Part shown: positions 12,101-22,685 of the stretch, piece by piece
Layout of the letters: the number at the start of each line of letters is the position of its first letter
Position numbering within the stretch: position 1 is the stretch's first letter
Origin: Volvox africanus
Taxonomy: Eukaryota > Chlorophyta > Chlorophyceae > Chlamydomonadales > Volvocaceae
NCBI GenBank assembly: GCA_030268105.1
Contig: BSDZ01000079.1
Coordinates: forward strand, 2,361,501-2,425,500
DNA: 64,000 nucleotides
Reading direction: 5' to 3'
Position numbers and translations under genes: made by a program
Notes under the pieces: generated by a model
The model's input: the letters and a program-made list of their open reading frames with translations, nothing else
What the model was told of the DNA's origin: nothing
Database searches by the model: none

Positions 12101-15100
12101 AAGGCAACATATCACGCAATAGTACAGCACGCAGCACACAGCACACAGCACGTTACGTCGCGCAATTACGGTTCCGGCAGCGCTTCAGAGCTCGCACCTG
12201 AATCAGGCGACCGCTCTTGTAGAAATACCTCCGCGCGTTGATTTGCTCCCCTAGATCGTCCGGGTAGAAGGCCAGCAGCAAGTTACCCACAGTCATCTAC
12301 GACAAAAACACACACAGAGGCACACATACAAATCATTACCCAGGGGTATGGATTGGAAAACCACACCGGGGTCCGGGGCGGCACGGAGACCCCCGTTTAG
12401 GCTTTTATGGTTTTTGAGTCGTCTTCCCGACAGATCAGCCGGCAAGCAAACGCACCGGAATACAACAGAGACAACGGAGTATGGCAACGGCAATGCCGCC
12501 ATCACATCAGTGGCCGCAATCGCCTGACCTCGCCCCTCCACACCCTTTGTGAAGAAATTGTGGAGACGCATGATTAAGGGCTTAATGCGGAAGGAATCGC
12601 AGCCTCAATAAGCCCCAACTTAAGCCACCAGGAACCCGCCCGCGTTCTAGAAGTCCGAAGCCCGAAACGCAGGCCCTTCCGCCTGCTCTATGCGGTATCG
12701 TATCAAACCATTCACCCACCAGGCCTCCGCTAAAGCAGCCGTTCGCTACGCAGCTCTGCCAGGTTGTGCGGGGGGAGGGGAAGGGGAGGGGAACCAGGCA
12801 GGACAGCAGGTTGGGGATGGTTTAGAAAGAGATTGTCTTTCTTAAACGGCTTCCTAAAAGGCTGGGGCCTGGGGGCGAATTTGCGCTTCAGGCAAAGTGC
12901 ATGCCCCGTGAGGCTCCTGCTGCAAAGGCACGGCGCCGTAAGCGGTCGGTCGGCAATGGACATACACATACACATACGCACATACACATACGCACATACA
13001 CATACACATACGCACATACACATACGCACATACACATACACATACGCACATTCCAGGTTCTACCCCGATCGAGAGCGGGCCAAAGACCCTAAAGTGAAGG
13101 GCAGGGTGCCCCCATGTCGATGGACGGTGATGACCCCAATTAAAGTGACCTGCGAGCTAACCAGTAGTGGAGTTGAAGCCTTAGTTGATTCGGCAGATTC
13201 CGCTGGATGCTGGTGATGGGTGCTGAACCTGGGAAAACCACTGATTTCGGAGAAGTCGGCATGGGAGACTGGATGAGGGTGCCCCGAAATACCGGGGAAG
13301 GTAGGGACTGCCAGGTTAGTGGCCACGGGTGATGTACCCCCCTATCCTACACACAACATACACATACGCACATACACATACGCACATACGCACATACACA
13401 TACGCACATCCACATACACATTTGTGTTCAGGCACGACTGTTATGGCACGACTAACATGCCCCTGGAGTTCCAGATTCTACCCCGACCGAGAGCGGGCCA
13501 AAGACCCTAAAGTTAAGGGCAGGGTGCCCCCATGTCGATGGACGGTGACGACCCCAATTAAAGTGACCTGCGAGCTGACCAGTAGCGGAGTTGACGCCTT
13601 AGTTGATTCGGCAGATTCCGCTGGATGCTGGTGGTGGGTGCTGAACCTGGGAAAACCACTGATTTCGGAGAAGTCGGCATGGGAGACTGGATGAGGGTGC
13701 CCCGAAACACCGGGGAAGGTAGGGACTGCCAGGTTAGTGGCCACGGGTGATGTACCCCCCTATCCTACACACATACACATACACATAGGCACATACACAT
13801 ACACATACGCACATACACATACACATACGCACATACACATACGCACATACACATACACATACGCACATACACATACGCACATACACATACGCACATACAC
13901 ATACGCACATACACATACGCACATACACATACACATACACATACGCACATACACATACACATACGCACATACACATACACATACGCACATACACATACAC
14001 ATACGCACATACACATACGCATATACACATACACATACGCACATACACATACGCACATACACATACGCACATACAAATACACATACGCACATACACATAC
14101 ACATACGCACATACACATACGCACATACACATACGCACATACACATACGCACATACACATACGCACATACACATACGCACATACACATACACATACAGAC
14201 ATCCATGAGCTGGGCTTGTAGGTCGTCTTGAATACAAGCCTCCCTCTCCGAGAGGGACCGCAGTCACAAAAACCAAAATCAAGCAAAATATAAACCAAGC
14301 ATGCGCATATCTTAGGCGAAGATGTGGACTGGAGAAGTTGGGCAGATAGAAGGAGAAAAGCAGGTGGCTACATGGCTATCACGTCCTTCCAGTGATAGCA
14401 GTAAGCATGGCCCGGGGATTCTAACGCTCCGCACCTCCGTTTGCAGTCTGCATTTGGTAAAGGCCCGAGAAAGGCCTTATGATCCCGAGCCCTTCAGCCC
14501 TTTTCGCAGTCTGTTGCGTTCGTCCAGATCCGCAGGCGCCTCACCTGGAGCGTCCGCGACACCGATGGACTGACTCGGCAGCCCACCAGCAGCAGCAGCA
14601 CCTTCTTCTCAAAGGGCGCCAGAGAACGAGCCTCCGCCAGTCGCTCCAACCTGAGTGGTGAGTTGGCGACATGATTATCAGGTGCGCCGGTTATTGGTTG
14701 ATTGATCATTAGTTTGTTGGTTGTCCGTTAGTACACATGCACAGGGCCCGGGAGGGCCGGCGCTGCGAGGTGCTTGAGCCCTCCACGTGTTCTTAAGGCT
14801 AAGATGCGAATGAAGGTAAGGATTTCGGAGTGCCGTAGCGGCATGGGGGTGGACGTGTTTGCGTATGCTTCGGTTTGCTACTTTTCTGTATGCGTCCGAG
14901 TGTCCCTGAGCTGGAGCTCGTGACCAACCACCACATCGGGGCGCATCAGCAGCACCGGCAGGGCCGTCTTTCTCCACTGCGTGCCCGTACCTTGGCCTCC
15001 AGGGAGGCTGGCCATCCGCCTGGCGCTGGGCCGCCGTGAGCCGCAGCCGTGCCTCGATACGGCTGCGCTCCAGCCGCTCACGGCCCTCCAGCTCACGCAC

Positions 15101-18100
15101 CTGAAGGTGAAGGCGGCAGCGAGGGAGGTCGCGACAATATTAACAAATTCGTTAAAACTTTTCTAACTTTTGTGTCTTGTATGTGTTTTCACGCTTGGAT
15201 TGTGTTAATAATTCTGTGACTGAATGAATAGATTATTATTACAAATAAAAAAGTTAACAAGTTGATAAATTTTAACACCTCTCTCCCTCTCCCTCTCCCT
15301 CTCCCTCTCCCTCTCCCTCTCCCTCTCCCTCTCCCTCTCCCTCTCCCTCTCCCTCTCCCTCTCCCTCTCCCTCTCCCTCTCCCTCTCCCTCTCCCTCTCC
15401 CTCTCCCTCTCCCTCTCCCTCTCCCTCTCCCTCTCCCTCTCCCTCTCCCTCTCCCTCTCCCTCTCCCTCTCCCTCTCCCTCTCCCTCTCCCTCTCCCTCT
15501 CCCTCTCCCTCTCCCTCTCCCTCTCCCTCTCCCTCTCCCTCTCCCTCTCCCTCTCCCTCTCCCTCTCCCTCTCCCTCTCCCTCTCCCTCTCCCTCTCCCT
15601 CTCCCTCTCCCTCTCCCTCTCCCTCTCCCTCTCCCTCTCCCTCTCCCTCTCCCTCTCCCTCTCCCTCTCCCTCTCCCTCTCCCTCTCCCTCTCCCTCTCC
15701 CTCTCCCTCTCCCTCTCCCTCTCCCTCTCCCTCTCCCTCTCCCTCTCTGTCACACACACACACACACACACACGCCACTACGCCCCGCTTCCCTACCTGC
15801 TGGCTAGCCCGGGCGCGGGTGTTCCCCCGGTGGGATAGGTAATAGTCATCGTAGTCATCTATAGGGGAAGCCAGACCGTGCGCATCATTACCCTCTTCGC
15901 TGTTTGCAAGCACCCTGGCGAGGAGAGCGGGCACGGGGTGCAGCCCAGGGGGATGAGGAGGACGACAAGGATTCACAGGCCATGTTCCCGGGTACACACG
16001 TCACCGCCAGGTATCCAACCTCCCAACGCCGGGTGATGCTCAGTGCTCTGCGCTCCCCTCCGTGAAATAGTGCGCAAAGTGATATGATGGATGAGCAGCA
16101 CGAAATGTGGCAGCGCTAGGCTCGTTACTTTTGCCCTAACCAGATCGAGCCAATCGACAGAAGCGCGAACGGCAGCACCACTGCTCAGATTTAGGTACCT
16201 TCTGTGTTTGCCGCATAACAGCTCTGTCATGAGAAGCTTGAAGCAGCTCTCCAAAAACTCCAGATCGGAAGTGTAGGGGCGCAGTTCGCCTGGCAAGGGG
16301 GACGTGGGCGAGGGGGACGTGGGCAAGGGGGACGTGGGCAAGGGGGACGTGGGCAAGGGGGACGTGGGCAAGGGGGAAGTGGGCAAGGGGGACATGGGCA
16401 AGGGGGACGTGGGCGAGGGGAACGCGCAAGAGGAGACTAACACGAGGGCGCGGTATCATGGAAGAGATATCGGCGAGGAAGAGGTCTTCCTCACAACTGA
16501 TCCTCAGAGCGTGATATCGTTGTGGTTGTCCTCCTCCCCGCGGTGGAGCGAGAGGGGAAGGGCGAGGAAGCTAAAGAAGGTTGAGGTCCGCCCGGAAGAG
16601 CCTCATCGCTTTTCCCTTCCAAAAAAGGAGTGGAGGTGACGTACACGCTGACATTGGAAGACGAAAACAGAGCTCTGAAAAAGGATCGCGGCAGGGGGCT
16701 CTAGCCGTTCGCACAGCACACCGCAGACGGATGGGGATTTCATGTAAGAACAGCTGTTGTGCAGGAAAAGCCGTGACGCAGGGAAAGCCTTCCTCAAGTG
16801 CCGTACCTTTCGATTTCCCACGCGCCCCGGAATCTTGCGCCAGTGGAAATGGGGGACCAGTCGCAGCCGCCGCAGCCGCCGCCTCAACCGCTGCCTCCAC
16901 GGTGGTGGTCGCGCCGCCATCACCGTTACCTTCCCCCATCACCTCATCTCCGTTGGCGCCTTCAGCGCCGATACATGTGATGGCGGCGGCGGCTGCATCG
17001 TTCACCGCTGCCGTGGCCGTGGCCGTGGCCGCCGTGGCCGCGGCATCAGATGGCAAGGTTTCCGTACGGGACCTTTTGGCCGCCCTCTCTGCCGCCGCCG
17101 ACGCGGCGACGTCGCTGAAGAGCGCTCCAAGACCACGTGGACCATGAATCGCCGATGTGTCGCGCCGTACCTCCGCCTTGATGAGCTCGTACAGGTCCGC
17201 CGTACCTATATTCATTGCGTTGGACGCCCATCAAAAGGTGCGGTGAAGATGCTTAGGAATGTCGCAAGCGGCGTTTACACCTTAGCCCGCCGCTGCAAAC
17301 CAGGATTTGGAGGCGGCAGCGGCGGCAGCGGCGGCAGCTGTAGCTCTCACCCAAACTCGGCTAATAGGATGACCATTCGCCTCATCCCCTAGATCCTAAG
17401 CTCTAGCCATATATAAGCACTCTTATATGTATGTATATACCATTATTATACATAAGCTCCTACAATTATTATATCCTCAGCGCAAAGACGCACGTTCGCA
17501 TCTCCGCACCTCCATTCTCTAAATGCGCCGCAGTCGCCAATTAAGTACTAAAATACGGGTACGGAATCACATTACAATATCACCGCCGCACATGTCCCAA
17601 GGTCGCGATACACAATCCTAAAAGCCATGATACCCTACTCCACGTGCCGTACCGGTCCCGCGAATGGCCTTCCCCACGAGCGCCAGGGGGTCACCACTCG
17701 CATCGCCCTCATTGCCCTCATCGGCCGGGCGACCCGTGGGTCCGCCATCACCGTCACTCGCGGCTACGCCTCCCGCCGCAGCCAGGTGGAAGGGATGTGT
17801 TTCTTTTGCAAACTCCGGCTCAGTCGCCAGGACCTCCATCAGCGCGGTCTTGTCAATCTGCACAGTCGAAGGTATCGCACCGGGAGTATGACCTCTCACA
17901 TGATGATGACCCACAACCTACAACCTACAGCCTACAGCCTACAACCCAACAAGAATATATCACATGAGCAGGTAAACGATTCACAACACATACTGAAACA
18001 ATAAGGCCCTGAACCCTTAAGGGTACAACCCCACAGAATCACACCTCCCCACAACACACAATTACACACCATCATCAGTGGTATCCCCAGAAACATCACC

Positions 18101-21100
18101 TTGAGCAGCTCCTCCTGGCTCAGCTGCTCCCCGATGAGGGCCTTGACAATCTCCACACCCAGACTGAGAGCTGCGGAGCGGTTACCCATACCACCCCAGG
18201 GGCTCAGAGCGTCGTTGCCTGTCAGGAGCACCTGTGTGGCAGGGCGATTGCCAGATGAATCAATGTGAGGAGCAGATAAAGATGCGGTGTGCGTGCGCGC
18301 ATGTGTGTCTGTGTCTGTGTATGTGCGTGTGCATGTGCGTTTGCGTGTCTGTGTCTGTGTCTGTGTCTGTGTCTGTGCGTGTGCGTGTGCGTTTGCGTGT
18401 CTGTGTCTGTCTGTGTTGTGCGTGTGCGTGTGCGTTTGCGTGTCTGTGTCTGTGTATGTGTATGTGCGTGTGCGTTTGCGTGTCTGTGTCTGTGTATGTG
18501 CGTGTGCGTTTGCGTGTCTGTGTCTGTGTCTGTGTATGTGCGTGTGCGTGTGCGTTTGCGTGTCTGTGTCTGTGTATGTGTATGTGCGTGTGCGTTTGCG
18601 TGTCTGTGTCTGTGTATGTGCGTGTGCGTTTGCGTGTCTGTGTCTGTGTCTGTGTATGTGCGTGTGCGTGTGCGTTTGCGTGTCTGTGTCTGTGTCTGTG
18701 TCTGTGTATGTGCGTGTGCGTTTGCGTGTCTGTGTCTGTGTCTGTGCTCCTACCTTGGAGCAGTCTGGGAGCAGCCCTTCGCGGATGTGGCGCCGATCGC
18801 TGGACATGAAAGCCAGGTACTCCTGAGTGGTCTGCACGTGGGGCCAGTGGGGGCAGTGCGGGGAGTGGGGGGAGTGGGGGCAGTGGGGGAAGTGGGGGGA
18901 GAGCCTTAGCGGCCTCACCGGCCAGGCGCCGGCATGAGGCGGGAAACGAGGTGGTAGTTAATCCGGAGCACATCTGAATCAGGGCGAGTGATACGAGGGG
19001 CAGGCGCCAGTGGAAGCAGAGGAGTACGACGCCGTCGCCCCTTGATAAGTCCCTCTCCAGCAACTCACCGGCGTCTGGGATTGCGGAACGACCGTGGCCT
19101 CGTATGCTTCCCCGAGCCCCATAACGTTGCGGATGTTGTGGTGTTTCTTCCCTTTAGCCGTAGCGTTCAGTCCCCACCCAACTCACCATGCCAACGAATA
19201 ATGGCGGCGGAGGGTGCAGCGGCCTGGAGGAGGGTCGGCCATCGCCCATCAGCGAGGCAGCCACCTCCTCCTGGCTGGCTTGACTGAACAGAACGAAGCG
19301 TAGCCTAGGAGGGAGGACGAAGAAAGGGAGTGTGTGGGTAGGGTGGGGTAGCGGAGTACAGCGCGCAGGGTAGAACTGGGGCGAATACAGGGGCAAGCCC
19401 CAACGCTCGTTCTTGAAGCCCTTTCTTCTGCACCCTTTCCTTTGCATCCACTTTTCGGATCTTTTCCTCTTCTCCTACATCATGCGCACCGCACATACTC
19501 ATCATTCGCTAGCTTCTTTTCCTTTTCCATTCACACACCTTGCCGTTTCTATGCTGTAACGGAACACAATGCCGATCCTAACACGATGCTAATTGCTTCA
19601 GGGACCCGGACACCCGTTCCATATCGCTCCAAACCCACAATGCCGCCTCCTTGGTATTCAGCTCCAGCACCTCTATCAGCCGGTCCAGCCGGCTTGCCAG
19701 GCGCCCCGCAGCCTTCACCGCTGCGTTTCGCCAATGGACGTATGCCTGTGCGCGGAGAACCAGGGAAAGCGACAGCAACGCATGCACTTTGTGTACATGT
19801 ATTATGTGTGTATGCGTTACATTTCTGAACCACAAGCCAAGGTTCCATGGCTAGATCCACTAAAGCAGCCTGCATAGTCCGCCCCTCCCCTCCCCTCCCC
19901 TCCCCTCCCCTCCCCTCCCCTCCCCTCCCCTCCCCTCCCCTCCCCTCCCCTCCCCTCCCCTCCCCTCCCCTCCCCTCCCCTCCCCTCCCCTCCCCTCCCC
20001 TCCCCTCCCCTCCCCTCCCCTCCCCTCCCCTCCCCTCCCCTCCCCTCCCCTCCCCTCCCCTCCCCTCCCCTCCCCTCCCCTCCCCTCCCCTCCCCTCCCC
20101 TCCCCTCCCCTCCCCTCCCCTCCCCTCCCCTTCCCTCCCCTCCCCTCCCCTCCCCTCCCCTCCCCTCCCCTTCCCTCCCCTGCCCTGAACACCGACTTGG
20201 TCATCACGGGTGACCTGCCCCTCGTGCACCCTCTTTCGGCACCGCTAACTGACTCCCACCCTTCCCCAGGACCAAGACGCAGAGATGCGCGGCAGTATCC
20301 CGTCGTTCTGTAGATGTTCCTGGCATGCGACAAGCAACAACAGCAGCTCTCCCATCCTACGTACCTCTGTAGCCCGCAGCGCCGCCGTCACAGCCGCCAG
20401 CGTGTCTTGCACGTATAGACCGGCTGATCCCGACGCCGCAGATGATGCTGGAGGCTCCGAAACCTTGGCTGGGACTGGACCGGCTGCACTTGAGGCGGCA
20501 TCGGCAGCAGCGCCAGCGCCAGCATCGGCATCGACAGTGGCAGCGCCGTCCGGCGGAGCTCTCGGAGCTGGTTTTGGAGTGAGCGCCGCGGCCGGACCGC
20601 TCTGATCGTGCCCGCTAGCTGCATCTGGTTCTGCACAGGCAAGGGTGGGAATCGGGAAGAAGTGGCGAGCAGTAAGAACGGGGAGTAGCTTCGGGAGTCC
20701 GTAAGCACAATAGCATGCCGTGATCTCGTAAAGATCGGATAAATGGAAGCAGATCCCCTCCCTTTGCCCCTTTTTGCCCAGGGAGGGGAAGCCCGAGTTT
20801 ACGCAAGCTACTGAGTACACCGGGGTGAGGTGTTCCGTTGCACCATTTGTGTTAACCCCGACCGGAGAACGCATACCCGGATACCTCTGTAACACACACA
20901 CACACATACACATACATATACACACCCGGGAAGAGCACTGAATTCGGAGAAGTCGGCATGGGAGACCGGATGAGGGTGCCCCGAAATACAGGGTAAGGTA
21001 TGGACTGCCAGGTTAGTGGCCACGGGTGAAGCTGTAACCCCCTATGCCACACACATATACACATACACACACACCTTGACACCTCTGTGCTACCCTGTGG

Positions 21101-22685
21101 GTAGCCCTGCCAGCGAGACGGCGTACCCCCGGGATTGGAAACTTGGGGACATGGAAATATAAAATCAAGGAATCAGGAGCTGAACCCAAACGGTGGCTAA
21201 GGACCTAGACCACCGCACCTGCTCTTCCAGCTGCCTTTAACTCCCCGCCCGTGGCGGCGCCTTGCGCTGCCGCGGAATCCGTGGCGGCGGTGGTGATGGC
21301 GGCGGCGCCTGTGATTCGCACCTGCGCCTTGTACGAAGTGCCCTCCAGTATTCGCCTGCATGCGTAACGCTGCAGCGCCAACAAGTAGATGGCCTCTCCT
21401 TCCCTGGAGCAAAGGAACGTGGAGCAAGCGAGATGGACGTTTACATAGCTGTGGCAGGTCGGAGGGGCCTCTCGGCTTTCCCGTCCCGTCTTGGCAAGGG
21501 ACACCACCTGACATCCCACACAGCTAACTTCCCATGCTGTGCCTAAGTCCGCCAGAAATGCAAAAACATCACACCGGTAAGGCTGTCATTACGTATCCTG
21601 AAGCTAGGGGATGCGTTGATACCGGAATGATGTGTATGTATGTGTATAGACGTGTATGGACGTGTATGAAGGCAGAGAACACCCAGGCATGCCTACGCCC
21701 AACTGCCCACATGTGCTGAAGGACCCTTAGCTGATTCTCCATGTTACGCCCAGTCCGACGTGGACCCCAATTCATAACAGGTCTTTTCAAAAGTGTTGCG
21801 TTGTACCCCTGTCCACTTGCCGTTTTGCTCACACCGTGCTCTTGTCAGCTTTCTTCCAAACCGGTAAATGGATAATGCGTATATGGGTAATGGAGGCGTT
21901 GCAATCACATACATATGCTCGTGGGTGGATGGGTGGATGGATGGGTGGGTGGGGCGGTGAGTGCTGAAACAGGGAATCAGGGAAAATCACTGATTTGGGA
22001 GAAGTTCATCAAGGGTGAACGGGGTGGTGAGGTTGCTCCGAAACACAGGGTAAGGTAGGGACTACTGCCAGGTAGTGGCCATGGGTGAAGCAAAGCCCCC
22101 CAATCCCCCAATCACACATATTCGGCCCGGAAATGTTTCCACCACCACCACCACCACCACCATCATCATCAGTATCATTATCATCATCTCTCTCGGGTCG
22201 CCTGGTCGTTTAATTTCCGATCTTATCTTTCTTATCTCATTCCTTCACACTCGGGTCCCTCCCTGGATACACGCTTTTCCCAAGAGCACCCCCGCACGTG
22301 ACTGGCATGTCGATATTTAACTTCGGCCTCCTGGTACTTGCGGCAAAGCTCTTAAACACACATACATACACACATCAGGTATCGATGTGCGTATTACGAA
22401 AGAAGCATTCGTTAGCCAGCCTGGGGAAGTCCATACAGAAGGGTTGCGGGATACGGGACTCGTCATCCCCCAGCGGACCCAGACCCTTGCTATCGCTCAC
22501 TTGAACGCAATCTTATCGCCGTACTCCTGTGCCGCACGGTTCGCCCCCGCGTCGCCGTCCCTGCAATACGACAGCATAGTCTCCAGCACCGTCCCCACGG
22601 AGGCGCGCAGCGCATACCGTGTGCTGTCCTGGCTGAAGAGCGCCAGCGCAGAACGCAGCAGCGACTCTGGAGTGGAGAGGAGCAT
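3104..22685 (-). CDS. Tandem AAA+ ATPase protein of unknown role, 31 exons, about 1331 residues
   Basis: Exons in gene order (+ coordinates): 22501-22685, 21219-21403, 20365-20630, 19614-19745, 19187-19283, 19069-19151, 18754-18822, 18100-18231, 17653-17857, 16807-17205, 16199-16289, 15797-15914, 14991-15100, 14545-14650, 12198-12296, 11837-11890, 11119-11259, 10791-10860, 9810-9905, 9401-9467, 8868-8906, 8659-8763, 7493-7616, 7051-7122, 6673-6732, 6396-6449, 5918-5998, 5431-5592, 4967-5130, 4093-4295, 3104-3330. All junctions are GT-AG and phase-compatible; the total is 3996 nt. Layout: helical N-terminus (1-340), acidic/Ala-rich linker (390-585), a block beginning [13 protein letters not shown] (585-615), an Arg/Glu helix (655-690), then AAA-1 (about 845-1035) and AAA-2 (about 1080-1320). 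The start ATG at 22685 is the first methionine in frame; more upstream exons are possible. The last codons read through a GTGCGG that could instead be a donor. Function is unknown: generic AAA chaperone or remodeller is all the motifs allow. Confidence 0.78.
3125..5592 (-). other. AAA-2 domain of the tandem AAA protein
   Basis: Exons 5431-5592, 4967-5130, 4093-4295 and 3125-3330. It begins with a conserved helix containing [13 protein letters not shown]. Walker A is the canonical GPPGTGKT (about 1112-1119). A pore-loop-like [12 protein letters not shown] follows, Walker B is [13 protein letters not shown] (D1170, E1171), sensor-1 is VVLITNQ (N about 1214), the arginine fingers are in AFHRRIRF (1225-1226), and the lid is [16 protein letters not shown]-1 and AAA-2 share the same HRRI and ELSGG-I-NAV signatures, so they look like a duplication within one family. 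Confidence 0.85.
4481..4900. repeat. Tandem array (CTCCCTC)60 in an intron of the AAA gene
   Basis: Seven-base unit repeated with almost no variation for 420 bp, inside intron 4296-4966, about 66 bp from the donor. The gene-sense strand is GAGGGAG, so the pre-mRNA carries a long G-rich run. It ends in irregular CCCCT runs at 4901-4940. Confidence 0.97.
7629..7700. repeat. Short G-rich direct repeat, about three copies
   Basis: Units built from GGTTCAAGGGGGTCGGGC and GGGCAGGGTTCAAGG repeat about three times in intron 7617-8658 of the AAA gene. Confidence 0.75.
8911..9092. repeat. Tandem array (GGGGCAT)26 in an intron of the AAA gene
   Basis: Perfect seven-base unit, 182 bp, inside intron 8907-9400. 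It abuts the 3' splice acceptor of the 39-nt Walker B exon: the acceptor CATAG directly follows the array on the gene strand, so the array supplies the polypyrimidine-like context. Confidence 0.97.
9359..9400. repeat. (ACAG)n/(ACTG)n microsatellite next to a donor site
   Basis: ACAGACAG runs change to ACTGACTG at 9381-9400 and end exactly at the donor of exon 9401-9467 (GTCAGTCAG on the gene strand), so the splice donor is itself part of the microsatellite. Confidence 0.85.
10186..10322. repeat. Purine-rich GGAGGA/GGGGGA tract
   Basis: About 135 bp of GGAGGAGG and GGGGGAGG motifs in intron 9906-10790 of the AAA gene. Here the gene strand is pyrimidine-rich, opposite to the arrays at 4481, 15281 and 19882. 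Confidence 0.9.
12957..13050. repeat. CACATA/CGCACATA satellite, first block
   Basis: Imperfect array of CATACA and CATACGCA units immediately before the first copy of the 300-bp repeat, in intron 12297-14544 of the AAA gene. Confidence 0.9.
13051..13352. repeat. Dispersed repeat, copy 1 (about 300 bp)
   Basis: From ttccaggttctacc to cctatcctacacac. It matches copy 2 (13469-13770) with about eight mismatches over 267 bp counted by eye, is flanked on both sides by CACATA arrays, and lies inside an intron of the AAA gene. The minus strand has an 88-codon open frame starting [12 protein letters not shown] that is also open in copy 2. No coding or mobile-element protein is recognised. Confidence 0.9.
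13353..13417. repeat. CACATA/CGCACATA satellite, second block
   Basis: Short array between copies 1 and 2 of the 300-bp repeat, same unit family as the blocks at 12957 and 13767. Confidence 0.88.
13469..13770. repeat. Dispersed repeat, copy 2 (about 300 bp)
   Basis: Near-identical to 13051-13352 across its whole length and followed by the longest CACATA array. The 88-codon minus-strand frame is kept with three amino-acid changes (I/V, I/V, F/L). Confidence 0.9.
13767..14203. repeat. CACATA/CGCACATA satellite, long block
   Basis: About 435 bp of CACATA and ACGCACAT units with occasional variants (AGGCAC, GCATAT, CAAATA). The variants mark it as older or less homogenised than the perfect arrays at 8911 and 15281. 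It starts at the end of repeat copy 2. Confidence 0.95.
15281..15744. repeat. Tandem array (CTCTCC)~77 in an intron of the AAA gene
   Basis: Perfect six-base unit over about 464 bp inside intron 15101-15796, followed by a CA run at 15751-15772. The gene-sense strand is GGAGAG. Confidence 0.97.
16292..16427. repeat. 15-bp minisatellite, about nine copies
   Basis: Unit GGCAAGGGGGACGTG with minor variants (GGCGAGG, GAAGTG, GACATG) in intron 16290-16806. It begins right at the acceptor of exon 16199-16289. Confidence 0.93.
18296..18750. repeat. TGTGTC/TGTGCG/TTTGCG compound satellite with higher-order structure
   Basis: GT-rich array in intron 18232-18753. Six-base units TGTGTC, TGTATG, TGCGTG and TTTGCG recur in blocks, and a composite block of about 120 bp is repeated (compare 18425-18540 with 18545-18660), showing higher-order duplication. 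Confidence 0.9.
19882..20180. repeat. Tandem array (TCCCC)~60 in an intron of the AAA gene
   Basis: Five-base unit over about 300 bp with two single-base variants (TTCCC), inside intron 19746-20364. The gene-sense strand is GGGGA. Confidence 0.97.
20840..21075. repeat. Dispersed repeat, copy 3 (rearranged)
   Basis: Contains the segment from TTCGGAGAAGTCGGCATGGG through GGTTAGTGGCCACGGGTGAA shared with copies 1 and 2, plus a diverged aaccccgaccggagaacg start. The middle is replaced by a CACACATA array and it is followed by another (21046-21073). In intron 20631-21218 of the AAA gene. Confidence 0.8.
21975..22120. repeat. Dispersed repeat, copy 4 (diverged)
   Basis: Shares AAATCACTGATTT-GGAGAAG, CCGAAACACAGGGTAAGGTA, CTGCCAGGTAGTGGCCATGG and the CCCCC-ATCACACATA end with the other copies. 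In intron 21404-22500 of the AAA gene. Confidence 0.65.
22138..22176. repeat. (CCA)n/(TCA)n trinucleotide run
   Basis: CCACCACCA changing to TCATCATCA in intron 21404-22500 of the AAA gene. Confidence 0.85.

Noticed and set aside
12957..14203. CRISPR-like look of regularly spaced repeats
   Set aside because: Units of 6-10 bp without unique spacers, in a eukaryotic intron; no cas genes.
13734..14298. Cys/Val/Tyr- and His/Thr-rich frames over CACATA arrays
   Set aside because: Simple-repeat translation in both strands, not genes.
15205..15997. Open frames of (PL)n, (RE)n and (GE)n
   Set aside because: Products of the six-base CTCTCC array in an intron; no coding signal outside the array.
18918..18975. 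Possible exon reading [16 protein letters not shown] in the AAA gene
   Set aside because: Its entry and exit phases do not fit the neighbours, while 19069-19151 joins 18754-18822 in phase 0.
18234..19063. Cys/Val-rich and Thr/Asp/His-rich frames over 180 codons
   Set aside because: Translation of the TGTGTC satellite; the real exons there are 18754-18822 and 18100-18231.
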